The position numbers were made by a program, and so were the translations under genes. This document shows, piece by piece, positions 16,045 to 24,415 of a stretch of DNA of 64,000 bases. Every line of letters begins with the position of its first letter. Position 1 is the first letter of the stretch. Source of the DNA: Eubacteriaceae bacterium (GTDB taxonomy: Bacteria > Bacillota > Clostridia > Peptostreptococcales > Anaerovoracaceae); contig CABIXY010000001.1 in assembly GCA_902362805.1 (NCBI GenBank), positions 424,053 through 488,052 of the forward strand, given 5' to 3'. The notes beneath the pieces were generated by a model that had not been told where the DNA came from, did not search any database, and saw only the letters and a list, made by a program, of their open reading frames with translations.

Positions 16045-17378
16045 AATTGATGCCAAAAGTAGAGGAGTATTCAGATTGGCTTGCCAGGATGTACCCAGAA
16101 CTTGCAACGGCACAAAGAGATAACGATAAGGCTTTTCTTGCTAAATCCGTCACCTTTCAGGTGACGGATGATTGCAACCTGGCCTGCTCCTATTGCTATC
16201 AGACACATAAAGGCAAGCGAAAAATGAGCATAGAGACTGCAAAGAAATTTATAGACCTGTTGCTGTCTGGGGATAAAGGGATGAAATCATATATCAACGC
16301 TGATGAAACACCAGGAATTGTTCTCGATTTCATAGGGGGAGAACCGCTTTTAGAAACCACTCTGATTGACCAGATTATAGATTATTTCAGAAGCGAAGCA
16401 ATCAGGCTGAGTCATACATGGGCGGAAAAGTTCAGAGCCAGCATATGCTCTAATGGCGTTTTATATTTTGATAAAGAGGTGCAGCGCGTTTTAAACAAAC
16501 ATAAGAATCATTTATCGTTTTCAATCACACTTGATGGAAACAAGGAACTACACGATATGTGCAGACGTTTTCCAGACGGCAGACCAAGCTACGATCTGGC
16601 AATCGCGGCTATCAATGACTGGACCTCAAAAGGGTTTTACATGGGCAGCAAGATTACGGTAGCGCCTGCCAATGTTGGATTTGTCTTTGACGCTAGCAAA
16701 CATATGATTGATTTGGGATATAGAGACATCAATATCAATTGTGTTTATGAAGAAGGCTGGGAACTGGAGCATGCGGTGACCCTGTATCAGCAATTGAAAC
16801 AATTTGCAGATTATATCTTGGAATCGAATATAGAAGAACTTTATTATGCATTCTTTAAAGAGGAAATGTACCACCCAAAGGCGAAAGATGACCTGCAGAA
16901 TTGGTGTGGAGGCAATGGCTTGATGCTGGCATGTGACCCGGATGGAATTTTGTATCCGTGCCTGAGGTATATGGAAAGCAGTTTGGGAGATGAACAGGAG
17001 CCGTATATCATAGGCGATGTCGATAATGGGCTTGCGCAAAATAACTGTTACAAGGATAGAGTGCACTGCCTGGGTTGCATTGACAGACGAACGCAATCCA
17101 CCGACGAATGTTTTAACTGCCCGATTGCAGAAGGATGTTCGTGGTGTACGGCGTACAATTATCAAGTCTTTGGAACGCCAGACAAACGAGCTACCTATAT
17201 CTGTGATATGCATAAGGCTGTCTCACTTGCCAACGTGTACTTTTGGAACAAATACTACCAGAAACAGGGTGAGGACAAACGCTTTCAAATGCACTGTCCA
17301 AAAGAATGGGCGCTGCCAATCATTGGTGAAGAAGAATATGCAAAGTTAAAGAGGCTTTCTGAAGGAAAAAGAACTTAG
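16041..17378 (+). CDS. Radical SAM/SPASM peptide maturase
   Basis: 445 residues. The radical SAM cluster motif CNLACSYC gives C45, C49 and C52 for the [4Fe-4S]-SAM centre, followed by the GGEP motif (FIGGEPLLE) at about 97. The C-terminal third has many Cys in the order of a SPASM domain (WCGGNGLMLACDPDGILYPC ... CLGC ... CFNCPIAEGCSWC), expected to hold two auxiliary clusters. Such enzymes make thioether or C-C crosslinks in ribosomal peptides. The adjacent Cys-rich proteins are the obvious substrates. A radical SAM maturase between tail-fibre genes is unusual. Family assignment is firm; chemistry is unknown. Confidence 0.88.
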   Translation: MKLMPKVEEYSDWLARMYPELATAQRDNDKAFLAKSVTFQVTDDCNLACSYCYQTHKGKRKMSIETAKKFIDLLLSGDKGMKSYINADETPGIVLDFIGGEPLLETTLIDQIIDYFRSEAIRLSHTWAEKFRASICSNGVLYFDKEVQRVLNKHKNHLSFSITLDGNKELHDMCRRFPDGRPSYDLAIAAINDWTSKGFYMGSKITVAPANVGFVFDASKHMIDLGYRDININCVYEEGWELEHAVTLYQQLKQFADYILESNIEELYYAFFKEEMYHPKAKDDLQNWCGGNGLMLACDPDGILYPCLRYMESSLGDEQEPYIIGDVDNGLAQNNCYKDRVHCLGCIDRRTQSTDECFNCPIAEGCSWCTAYNYQVFGTPDKRATYICDMHKAVSLANVYFWNKYYQKQGEDKRFQMHCPKEWALPIIGEEEYAKLKRLSEGKRT

Positions 17379-17404
17379 ACTAATAACAGGAAAGAAGGTA
17401 TCTT

Positions 17405-18298
17405 ATGACAATACAAATTAAACGTGGTAAAAAAGAAAATATGCCAACTCTCAAAGAAGGAGAGTTGGCACTTGCCACAGATGAAAAGAAACTATATATA
17501 GGAACGGGGACAGAAAACATACCGGGGTTAATGACAATCGACACTGAGATGTCAGATAGCTCAAGAAATGCAGTGCAAAATAAAGCGGCAAAAAAATATG
17601 TGGATAGTCACATTGATGATACAGCAGTTCATATTACGACAGAAGAACGAAATATGTGGAATGATAAAAGTGATTTCGGCGGGTCATACGATGACTTGAC
17701 TGAAAAACCAACAATTCCTCCTTCATACACACATCCTGTAAATCATCCGGCTACTATGATTACGCAGGATGCTACACATAGATTTGTTACCGATACAGAG
17801 AAGAATACATGGAACGGGCAAGTCAACAAAACTGATTTTGAGACTTTCCAAATAAATATAGGAACGTTGTATGATGATCACATTAATGAGCATACTACGC
17901 ATGTTAATGATGAAGTTAAACACGTAACAGCTGCTGATAGGGATGCTTGGAATAACAAAGTTGACTCGGTAAACGGAGAAGTTACAGGGAACTTTAGCAT
18001 AAGTGGAAGTATTGTTTTTAATGATAACTCTGGAGGATCAATTACATCACTTCAGAGCGGTATAAGAATAGAAACAGAAATGTATAATGGCAGCATAGTC
18101 GTTGCAAATGGTAGCGGGGCAGCACGTATCACAAATGTTGAAACTCCAGTAAGTGATTCTGACGCAGCCACAAAAAAATATGTGGATGATCACAGCGTGG
18201 ACCCAGCTACTGTTCCTAAATTCACCTCAGGCACGATAGACCTGACACCCGGTACATCACCTTTAGCAAATGGCACAATCTACTTCATGTATGAGTAA
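17405..18298 (+). CDS. Tail fibre with IKRG N-terminal module, second
   Basis: 297 residues. Residues 1-45 are the IKRG module (MTIQIKRGKKENMPTLKEGE). A collagen-like or beta shaft follows with the widespread fibre motif HPATMITQDATHRFVTDTEK and two ADRDAWNNK/EEKNTWNG-like repeats. The C-terminus (ATVPKFTSGTIDLTPGTS) is a short knob. It follows the radical SAM gene by 26 bp with an AAAGAAGG ribosome site, so the cassette lies between two genes of one fibre family. Confidence 0.72.
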   Translation: MTIQIKRGKKENMPTLKEGELALATDEKKLYIGTGTENIPGLMTIDTEMSDSSRNAVQNKAAKKYVDSHIDDTAVHITTEERNMWNDKSDFGGSYDDLTEKPTIPPSYTHPVNHPATMITQDATHRFVTDTEKNTWNGQVNKTDFETFQINIGTLYDDHINEHTTHVNDEVKHVTAADRDAWNNKVDSVNGEVTGNFSISGSIVFNDNSGGSITSLQSGIRIETEMYNGSIVVANGSGAARITNVETPVSDSDAATKKYVDDHSVDPATVPKFTSGTIDLTPGTSPLANGTIYFMYE

Positions 18299-18312
18299 GG
18301 AGGCGGAGAAAT

Positions 18313-20133
18313 ATGGCAGGAGATGTTACTAGTTCGGTCACCAGAGACGAAGCGGTTACAATCCTTAAACCTTTCGTCGATGATGAACGAATAGATGCAG
18401 GTTCAACCGAATATGAGGAGTATATAAAAGTATATGCACGTGACAAAAGCGTTAATAAATCGTATATCGAAAGCGATATCACATCACGTGGGATGTTGTT
18501 AAAATATAATGATCGTAATGATTATCGGTTTGAACTCGGTCATTGGGATAATATAGAAGAGAATTTTAAGTGTTGGACTACGGAATCAAACGAACAAACT
18601 ATTCTTGAGAGTGATATCGGATATGGAGGAACACTTAAAAGTCGGTTTAAAATTACTAATCAGATGATGAATGATTTGAATTCAATTGATCCGGGAATTC
18701 CTAATCCTGATGATATTATTATAGTAAAGCCAGTTGCGGCTCATAAAAACACAGGTATCTCAAAAGCTGTATTTATACTGATAGCTTTAAAAGCATGCGA
18801 CATATGTTTTTGGTATGGTCATAACGTTGCTTGGTACAACTCAACTTTAAAAGTTTTCCATAACGGTACGCAACTTGATGAAATTGTTATAGGTGATTCA
18901 CCAGTAGCAGCGTCAAAATCATTCGGACCGCATACATTAAAAGCTGGAGATAAGATCAGTGTCGAGTATGACGTATCGACGGTTGGGTATATACCAACCT
19001 ATATCAGCGGTGAAGTTTTTATCGATAGTATCAGAATAAAAGAAGCTTCAGTGAATAACGGGGGTGCAAGCATGAGTAAAGGTATATATTTAGGCGTGGA
19101 ACCGTTGAATTCCATGAGCATTCCAAATGATAGTCAACTTGATAAGTGGTTCGATGTTACACGAGGAGAATACACCTTTTCTTGGGATCCTGATTCTTGG
19201 AATACATTTGCACCAACTAATGTTGCAGTATTAAACTCGACAGCGAGTTTAAAAATTACACCGATGCCATTAGGCACCACTATTGTAAGGTTTGAATGCG
19301 AATACTATCTGGAGTTCAGTGAGTTTATAGTTAGAATTCTAGATGAACGAGGTAATGTTTCTAAAATTATAACTAATCTCAACGATGTTGGAGATGGAGC
19401 AATAAAATGGGAGGGTAGAGTATCTGAAGATGAAGTCGTAGAGTTTGTTTATAACACTTCTGATACTAAGAGCAGAAATGCATATTGTAATCTTAAAATC
19501 GGTTTATCGTATTCGTCGGGTAGTGATCCAGTCGCCCGCAAAGTTAAAAACATCTATGTTGGGGTGAATACGGAGGTTCCTGTTTATTCAACCACATCGG
19601 ACAGTATGCTAGTCCCTAGCAATGATAATACAAATCATGTACATGCGTTGGCTAAATACTTTACTATAGTTCACACCGGAAGTTACGGCTTTAAAAACCA
19701 ATTAGGTAATGGTAACGTATCGAGATGGGAAGCTATGAACACAAGTGTAGACAATTCTACAGCATCTACCACGTGGACAGCACTTAATGATTATGACATA
19801 TCCTTTGAATACAAATATATAACCGAAGCTAATTATGATAAATTCACCATACAAGTAGGTAGTACTTATGCTATAAATGCAGTAAGTGGTACAAGAGACT
19901 GGACTAAATGGGAAGGATCTATTAAGAAAGGCGAACAGATATCATTAAAATACACTAAAGATGGCTCTAGTAGTGCAAGTGGTGAATGCGCGTGGGTTGG
20001 AGATGTGACTATTAAAGGTAGTACAAAACAGACTGGTACTACTACGAAAAACTTAGCCCATAAAGTTAAGAAAGCTTATATCGGCATCAATGGTGTGGCA
20101 AGGTTATGCTTATGCTACACAGAAAACACTTGA
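18313..20133 (+). CDS. Large tail fibre/adhesin, C-terminus frameshifted
   Basis: 606 residues before the frame is lost. It contains two long beta-rich segments and internal linker motifs of fibre proteins (VARKVKNIYVGVN near 415, HKVKKAYIGINGVAR near 588). The VKKAYIGINGVAR linker normally continues into a terminal propeller or knob; here the frame runs out at TGA about 20131, while the expected continuation (GYAYATQKTLDRSG) is read in another frame from about 20105. The fibre is therefore truncated at its receptor-binding end, unless the shift is bypassed. Confidence 0.65.
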   Translation: MAGDVTSSVTRDEAVTILKPFVDDERIDAGSTEYEEYIKVYARDKSVNKSYIESDITSRGMLLKYNDRNDYRFELGHWDNIEENFKCWTTESNEQTILESDIGYGGTLKSRFKITNQMMNDLNSIDPGIPNPDDIIIVKPVAAHKNTGISKAVFILIALKACDICFWYGHNVAWYNSTLKVFHNGTQLDEIVIGDSPVAASKSFGPHTLKAGDKISVEYDVSTVGYIPTYISGEVFIDSIRIKEASVNNGGASMSKGIYLGVEPLNSMSIPNDSQLDKWFDVTRGEYTFSWDPDSWNTFAPTNVAVLNSTASLKITPMPLGTTIVRFECEYYLEFSEFIVRILDERGNVSKIITNLNDVGDGAIKWEGRVSEDEVVEFVYNTSDTKSRNAYCNLKIGLSYSSGSDPVARKVKNIYVGVNTEVPVYSTTSDSMLVPSNDNTNHVHALAKYFTIVHTGSYGFKNQLGNGNVSRWEAMNTSVDNSTASTTWTALNDYDISFEYKYITEANYDKFTIQVGSTYAINAVSGTRDWTKWEGSIKKGEQISLKYTKDGSSSASGECAWVGDVTIKGSTKQTGTTTKNLAHKVKKAYIGINGVARLCLCYTENT

Positions 20134-20880
20134 TAGAAGTGGTAGCCCAGTTGCTATTTTATATGGCAACGCTAAAGAAGTATGTGGTGGAGCGTGTAAT
20201 AATAATGCTGTGTTTGTTGGAGGAGAGAATAACAACGGTATTTTGTATAATGACGCGTTTAGATATGATTTTGATATTTTGGCAAAAAGTAATTTATCAT
20301 CAATGTCTTTCAGTACTCGTGGCGGGGTTTATGCTATAACTATTGAAGAAATTTGTAATGACCACGAAGAGGGCAACTATATAAAGTTCGCTAGTGGTTT
20401 TGGGTCGAATAGTAGCACGACCCTTTATCAAACGTAAATACATACAGCAATAGTTGGATTTGCGATACTCCTACAAGCATGTATGTATTCAGAGCGTATT
20501 TTACGGGTATCAGTATACCTCATGGTGTTTTATTAGCTGAAGGCACTAATTACAGTAATCCGAGCGGCCTTGTCAATGTTGATAAATACGATGAAACTAT
20601 GACCAGAACATGACCAACAAGTTTATCATATTTGAGAAAGAATTTGGCAGGGGTAAATATTAATAGAAAAATTTATGCACCCAATGATGACGTTGATTTT
20701 TACCATCAGCCGTTTTATGCAATATTTGTCGGAGATTATAATGGTACCACTAAGGTTAATCGCGTTGATACTTATGAAGATACTAATGCTATCATGTCAC
20801 AATCCGCTACGCCATTGAGTTGTACCAGAACGTAGTTAGCGACTACCGACATAGTGATTATGCATTTTTAGGAACATTGA
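20100..20880 (+). pseudogene. Decayed receptor-binding (kelch-like) end of the tail fibre
   Basis: The continuation of the fibre is spread over at least two frames with stops. Frame pieces read SGSPVAILYGNAKEVCGG, VFVGGENNNGILYNDAFRYD, VNVDKYDETMTRT then TGA, PTSLSYLRKNLAGVN, and VNRVDTYEDTNAIM ... LSCTRT then TAG. They repeat a kelch-like theme (name-VDxY-xxxTxT-PTxLSxxR-LAG) of fibre propellers. Multiple shifts and nonsense codons in one short stretch, next to intact genes, indicate real decay. Confidence 0.6.
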
Positions 20881-21127
20881 AGACATGGATCTTACATATG
20901 ATTACGATATGCATTTAACCAGCATAAATGTTTCATTCGTTTCCAACGGTCAACACATGGATAGAGTTGTTGCAAACACTGGATGGCAATGAGCTTATTA
21001 ACCAAGAAATTTAACTAAACGAACTCACAATGGTAAATACAGAATTAAGAAATTTTGTTTGATTATTACTTCGATTAGGTGGATACTTTTATGAATTTTA
21101 ATAATGTAAAGAAAGGGGGCTTATATT

Positions 21128-21517
21128 ATCAGCAGATATGCAATTTGGTACAAATTGAACAATGTGTATACACCGTCAGGAGCAAAATTTACTGCAGCGG
21201 AGTGGATTAACAAATATTTGATTGCTAGAATCGACAGTATGAAGATAGCATGCGGCGGAGGCGCCTTGAACGGTTCCATTTTGGTGTCTTGAAGGAGATG
21301 ATCCACATGTCCCAGCAGTAGGGTTGTGACTTCAGCGGATGTGCGACTGATCAGAGAAATACTCCGACCGCAGGATCAACTAACGAAGAAATCCAAGCTA
21401 CATCCCCATTGCAGCAAGTATGGAATATCAGAGCCTTATGACGCTGCAAGATGCTGAAAATACGAATACACCAGATTCAACAGATTCATCAAAAGATACA
21501 GAGTTAGCTTAAAAGAG
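21128..21517 (+). pseudogene. Broken phage protein upstream of xkdX
   Basis: A GGGGG ribosome-like site precedes ATC at 21128 where a start would be expected. The frame reads RYAIWYKLNNVYTPSGAKF and TAAEWINKYLIARID to TGA 21290. A later frame reads GCDFSGCATDQ, and a third reads ASMEYQSLMTLQDAENTN to TAA 21515-21517. These blocks belong in one conserved small protein that usually sits between the fibre and XkdX in such loci. At least two frameshifts separate them. Confidence 0.55.
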
Positions 21518-21526
21518 GCGTGTTAA

Positions 21527-21661
21527 ATGAGTTTTGAAAGAATCAAATATTATTATGATGCAGGGCTATGGAGTAATCTTATGGTAAGAGTAGCTGTAAA
21601 GACAGGCATTTTTAGCCCTGAACAGTTTAAAGCGATTACAAGCACAGATTATCAGACTTAA
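21527..21661 (+). CDS. XkdX family protein
   Basis: 44 residues (MSFERIKYYYDAGLWSNLMV...), the usual size for XkdX. These tiny proteins follow the tail fibres in PBSX-like loci and begin with a helix containing WxxxMVxxAVxxGxI. Start ATG 21527 follows AAAAGAGG. The gene is intact although both preceding reading frames are broken. Function is unknown. Confidence 0.75.
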   Translation: MSFERIKYYYDAGLWSNLMVRVAVKTGIFSPEQFKAITSTDYQT

Positions 21662-21705
21662 CAGATCGAAATCATGAACAAGTTAAGAAATAAGCAGGCG
21701 ATTTA

Positions 21706-21729
21706 ACGGGCACTTTGAGGCTCGTTTTT
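21706..21729 (+). terminator. Possible terminator between xkdX and the lysis genes
   Basis: ACGGGC and GCTCGT pair (one G-T) across an 8-nt loop, followed by TTTTT. It separates structural from lysis genes. Confidence 0.5.
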
Positions 21730-21750
21730 AAGTGGAGGTTATAACGAAGA

Positions 21751-22086
21751 ATGCTAGAATCAATCAGTGAAAATATCATCGGTATTATGTGCACCCTCGT
21801 CATGACCAGTGCGGTAGGTGCCACCACGCACCTGTTCAAGCAGTTTCGAGGCTTGTCACAGGCGGTCATGGCGATCAACCATGACCGCCTTTATCAGGCC
21901 TGCACCTTTTTCATTTTGACCGGCGAGATTACCATAGATGAACTCAAGAATCTTGAGTATCTTTACGAAGGGTATCACGCCTTGGGTGGAAACGGAACTG
22001 GCACCGAGCTATACGAGAAGTGCAAAGATTTACCGATTGTAGAAAAGAGAACGAAGTGGCACGAGAGCTATCAGCGCTCGTGTTAA
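21751..22086 (+). CDS. Phage holin-like small membrane protein
   Basis: 111 residues. One N-terminal membrane helix (IIGIMCTLVMTSAVGATTHL) is followed by a soluble helical domain with the motif LKNLEYLYEGYHALGGNGTG, frequent in small proteins of phage lysis modules in Clostridia. It lies directly before a holin and amidase. It may assist or regulate lysis. Start ATG 21751 with GTGGAGG upstream. Confidence 0.65.
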   Translation: MLESISENIIGIMCTLVMTSAVGATTHLFKQFRGLSQAVMAINHDRLYQACTFFILTGEITIDELKNLEYLYEGYHALGGNGTGTELYEKCKDLPIVEKRTKWHESYQRSC

Positions 22087-22108
22087 TGAACGGAAAGGGG
22101 TTATACAT

Positions 22109-22354
22109 ATGAGAAACAGAATTAAAAATCCATACTTTTGGATTGGCATCATCGGTGTCGTTTTGACGGCAATGGGAGTCAATGCAGAGACTTTTACCAC
22201 CTGGCAGGCAGTAGCAGACGCACTGACTGAGCTGATCAAGAACCCTTACCTGCTGGGTTCCGTGGCAATCGCGGTGCTTGGGGTCTTTGTGGACCCTTCC
22301 AGCAGCGGACTGAAAGATGTGAAAAATAGGGAGGACGGTGACGGCTCATGTTAA
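22109..22354 (+). CDS. Phage holin, phiLC3 type
   Basis: 81 residues. Two membrane helices (FWIGIIGVVLTAMGV; YLLGSVAIAVLGVFVDP) joined by a helical linker with TWQAVADALTEL, and the DPSSSGLKD ending diagnostic of phiLC3 family holins. It would make membrane lesions that let the amidase out. It overlaps the amidase start by 7 bp. Confidence 0.88.
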   Translation: MRNRIKNPYFWIGIIGVVLTAMGVNAETFTTWQAVADALTELIKNPYLLGSVAIAVLGVFVDPSSSGLKDVKNREDGDGSC

Positions 22355-23061
22355 AGGTCACCGAGATGCTGACGAAGTACAACCACGACAAAACGTCCGG
22401 CCGTAAGATCAAATATATCGTGATTCACTGGGTCGGCGCAGCGTCTACAGCTGTCAACAACGGCACCTATTTTCAGGGCGGGGACAAAGGTGCCTCCGCC
22501 CATTATTTTGTCAACGACACCCACATCGTCAAATCAGTGAGAGAAAGAGATATCGCCTGGGCGGTGGGCAGCCACGGTCTTCTCGACCAGGGCAGCCCCT
22601 ATGCAAAATATGGCGGCATCCTCTTTGGCAAGTGCACCAATCAAAACAGCATCAGCATTGAAATGTGCTGCAAGAAAAACGCCAAAGGAAAGCTGTATAT
22701 CACAGAAAAGACCATTAAAAACACGGCTGATTTAGTACAGGCGATTCAGAAGCGACTGAGCATTGACGATAATCATGTCATCAGACACTTTGACGTCAAC
22801 GGCAAACTCTGTCCTTATCCGTACATCGAAGCATCAAAGTGGAAGGTGCTCCACGCAAAGCTGACGGGGCAGCATCAGAAGATCAAGGCAAAAGGAAACT
22901 TGATTGTGAGGAAGTCTTCTCTGCTGACATCAAAGCGCATCGGACTTCTCACAAAGGGGAAATCCTATGAGATTGTCAAGACCAATAAGAAGAAGAGCCG
23001 CGGACAGCTGGCTGACGGGGGCTGGATTACGATTACAGAGAAGTATGCGGAGAAATTATAG
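22348..23061 (+). CDS. N-acetylmuramoyl-L-alanine amidase endolysin with SH3-like domain
   Basis: 237 residues. Residues about 20-155 form an Amidase_2 zinc domain (KYIVIHWVGAAS, SAHYFVNDTH, and RHFDVNGKLCPYPY supply the metal ligands). Residues about 170-237 are an SH3b-type wall-binding domain (KGNLIVRKSSLLTSKRIGLL). It cleaves the stem peptide from muramic acid at the end of the lytic cycle. It is the last phage gene; a terminator follows and the next gene is convergent. Confidence 0.9.
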   Translation: MLKVTEMLTKYNHDKTSGRKIKYIVIHWVGAASTAVNNGTYFQGGDKGASAHYFVNDTHIVKSVRERDIAWAVGSHGLLDQGSPYAKYGGILFGKCTNQNSISIEMCCKKNAKGKLYITEKTIKNTADLVQAIQKRLSIDDNHVIRHFDVNGKLCPYPYIEASKWKVLHAKLTGQHQKIKAKGNLIVRKSSLLTSKRIGLLTKGKSYEIVKTNKKKSRGQLADGGWITITEKYAEKL

Positions 23062-23078
23062 AAATCATAAACAAATAT

Positions 23079-23117
23079 GGCGAGTCGGTGGTTAAAACCA
23101 CAGGCTCGCCAGTTTTT
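23079..23117 (+). terminator. Terminator at the right end of the prophage
   Basis: Outer stem GGCGAG / CTCGCC with an inner GTGGTT / AACCAC stem, followed by TTTTT. It marks the end of the tail/lysis transcript against a convergent gene. Confidence 0.75.
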
Positions 23118-23132
23118 GTGTTGACATTAATT

Positions 23133-24362
23133 CTATTTCTGATTCTTTTTCAGCCACTCCATTGCTACATTTGCATGGATTGCGCTGCCGTAAGCCAGGG
23201 CGCTTTCGTCAATGTACATGTTCGGATTGTGCATCGGTGCGGCTCCTTCTTTGCCTACGCCAAGAAGGACGAACATGCCGGGAACTTTTTCGGTGACATA
23301 TCCGAAATCTTCTGTCGTCGGCTGGCAAGGGGCTTCGGCAAGTTTATCCGATCCGACGATTTCCGCTACGAATGGGGCAAGTTCCCTACAGAGGGCTTCA
23401 TCAGTAAAGGTGGATGGAGTATGGAAATCTATCATTTCATAATCGCCTCTCCACATTTTAATCGTATGGTCGATCATTTCGGGCACTCTCTTTACCAGGT
23501 GATTTCGAACGTCCCGGTTAAAGGTTCTGAAGGAAACAGCCAGATCTGCGGTATCAGGAATGACGTTGGCCGCTGTACCGCCGCCGCACTTGCCGACGGT
23601 GAGCGGTGCTGTTTCTCTTGGGTCCACTTCACGGCAGAGCAGCAGATTCAAGGCAGTATAGAGCTGGCTGGAGATCATCAGAGGATCGATGCAGTCCTGT
23701 GGCATGGAGCTGTGTCCGCCTTTGCCCTTGATTTTGATCATATAGGTGTCCATTGCCGATGAGGTGATGCCAGCAGTATAGCGAACCGTGCCGACTTCCA
23801 GCTGCGTATTGATATGAATCGCAAAGGCGGCGTCCACCTTTGGGTTTTCCAAAAGACCTTTTTCCACCATAAATCTGGAACCACAGCCGCATTCTTCTCC
23901 GGTCTGGAACATCAGCTTTACGGTGCCCTTGAGTTCCCCTTCCCTTTCCTTGAGCAATTTGGCGGCTCCCAGCAGCATCGCAGTATGAGCGTCATGGCCG
24001 CAGGTGTGGGCGATCCCCGGATGTTCCGATGCAAAATCTACCAAACCTTCGGCCTCGGGCATCGGCAGGGCGTCCATATCTGCACGAAGCAGGATGCAGG
24101 GTGCCCCTTTGCCGATGGTAGCCACCAGGCCGGTAGATTCGGCCATATCAGGAAAGCCGGCTTTCACAAAATCAGCACGGAACTTCTCGTCGATGGGGCC
24201 GCCGCAGGCTTTGGCTTCGATACCCATTTCTTTCAGCCTCTTTGCCACGTAAGCGGCGGTTTCCTTTAGGTCAAAGCCGACCTCCGGCTTTCTGTGCAAG
24301 TTATGCCGGTCCTCTTTTATTTGTTCTTCTATTGCTCTTGAAGCGCTAAGTATTTCATTCAT
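23133..24362 (-). CDS. M20D family amidohydrolase/carboxypeptidase, copy 1
   Basis: 409 residues. M20 di-metal motifs are visible: ILLRADMDALP, CGHDAHTAMLLGAAK, and MFQTGEECG with the catalytic Glu. The family hydrolyses N-acyl or peptide bonds of amino acids (hippurate hydrolase, IAA-amino-acid hydrolase, AbgB-like). Start ATG 24362 follows a GGAGGGG ribosome site. It is a tandem paralogue of the next gene upstream, separated by about 50 bp, probably the same transcript. Substrate unknown; the neighbouring transporter suggests peptide or aminoacyl amides. Confidence 0.87.
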   Translation of the reverse strand: MNEILSASRAIEEQIKEDRHNLHRKPEVGFDLKETAAYVAKRLKEMGIEAKACGGPIDEKFRADFVKAGFPDMAESTGLVATIGKGAPCILLRADMDALPMPEAEGLVDFASEHPGIAHTCGHDAHTAMLLGAAKLLKEREGELKGTVKLMFQTGEECGCGSRFMVEKGLLENPKVDAAFAIHINTQLEVGTVRYTAGITSSAMDTYMIKIKGKGGHSSMPQDCIDPLMISSQLYTALNLLLCREVDPRETAPLTVGKCGGGTAANVIPDTADLAVSFRTFNRDVRNHLVKRVPEMIDHTIKMWRGDYEMIDFHTPSTFTDEALCRELAPFVAEIVGSDKLAEAPCQPTTEDFGYVTEKVPGMFVLLGVGKEGAAPMHNPNMYIDESALAYGSAIHANVAMEWLKKNQK

Positions 24363-24415
24363 ATTCCCCTCCTGGATATGTTAAAAGCCCGGACCTTAGC
24401 CCGGGCTGATGCGAT

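Noticed and set aside
12904..18298. Diversity-generating retroelement, suggested by Mtd-like fibre N-termini
   Set aside because: No reverse transcriptase and no template/variable repeat pair seen in the window.
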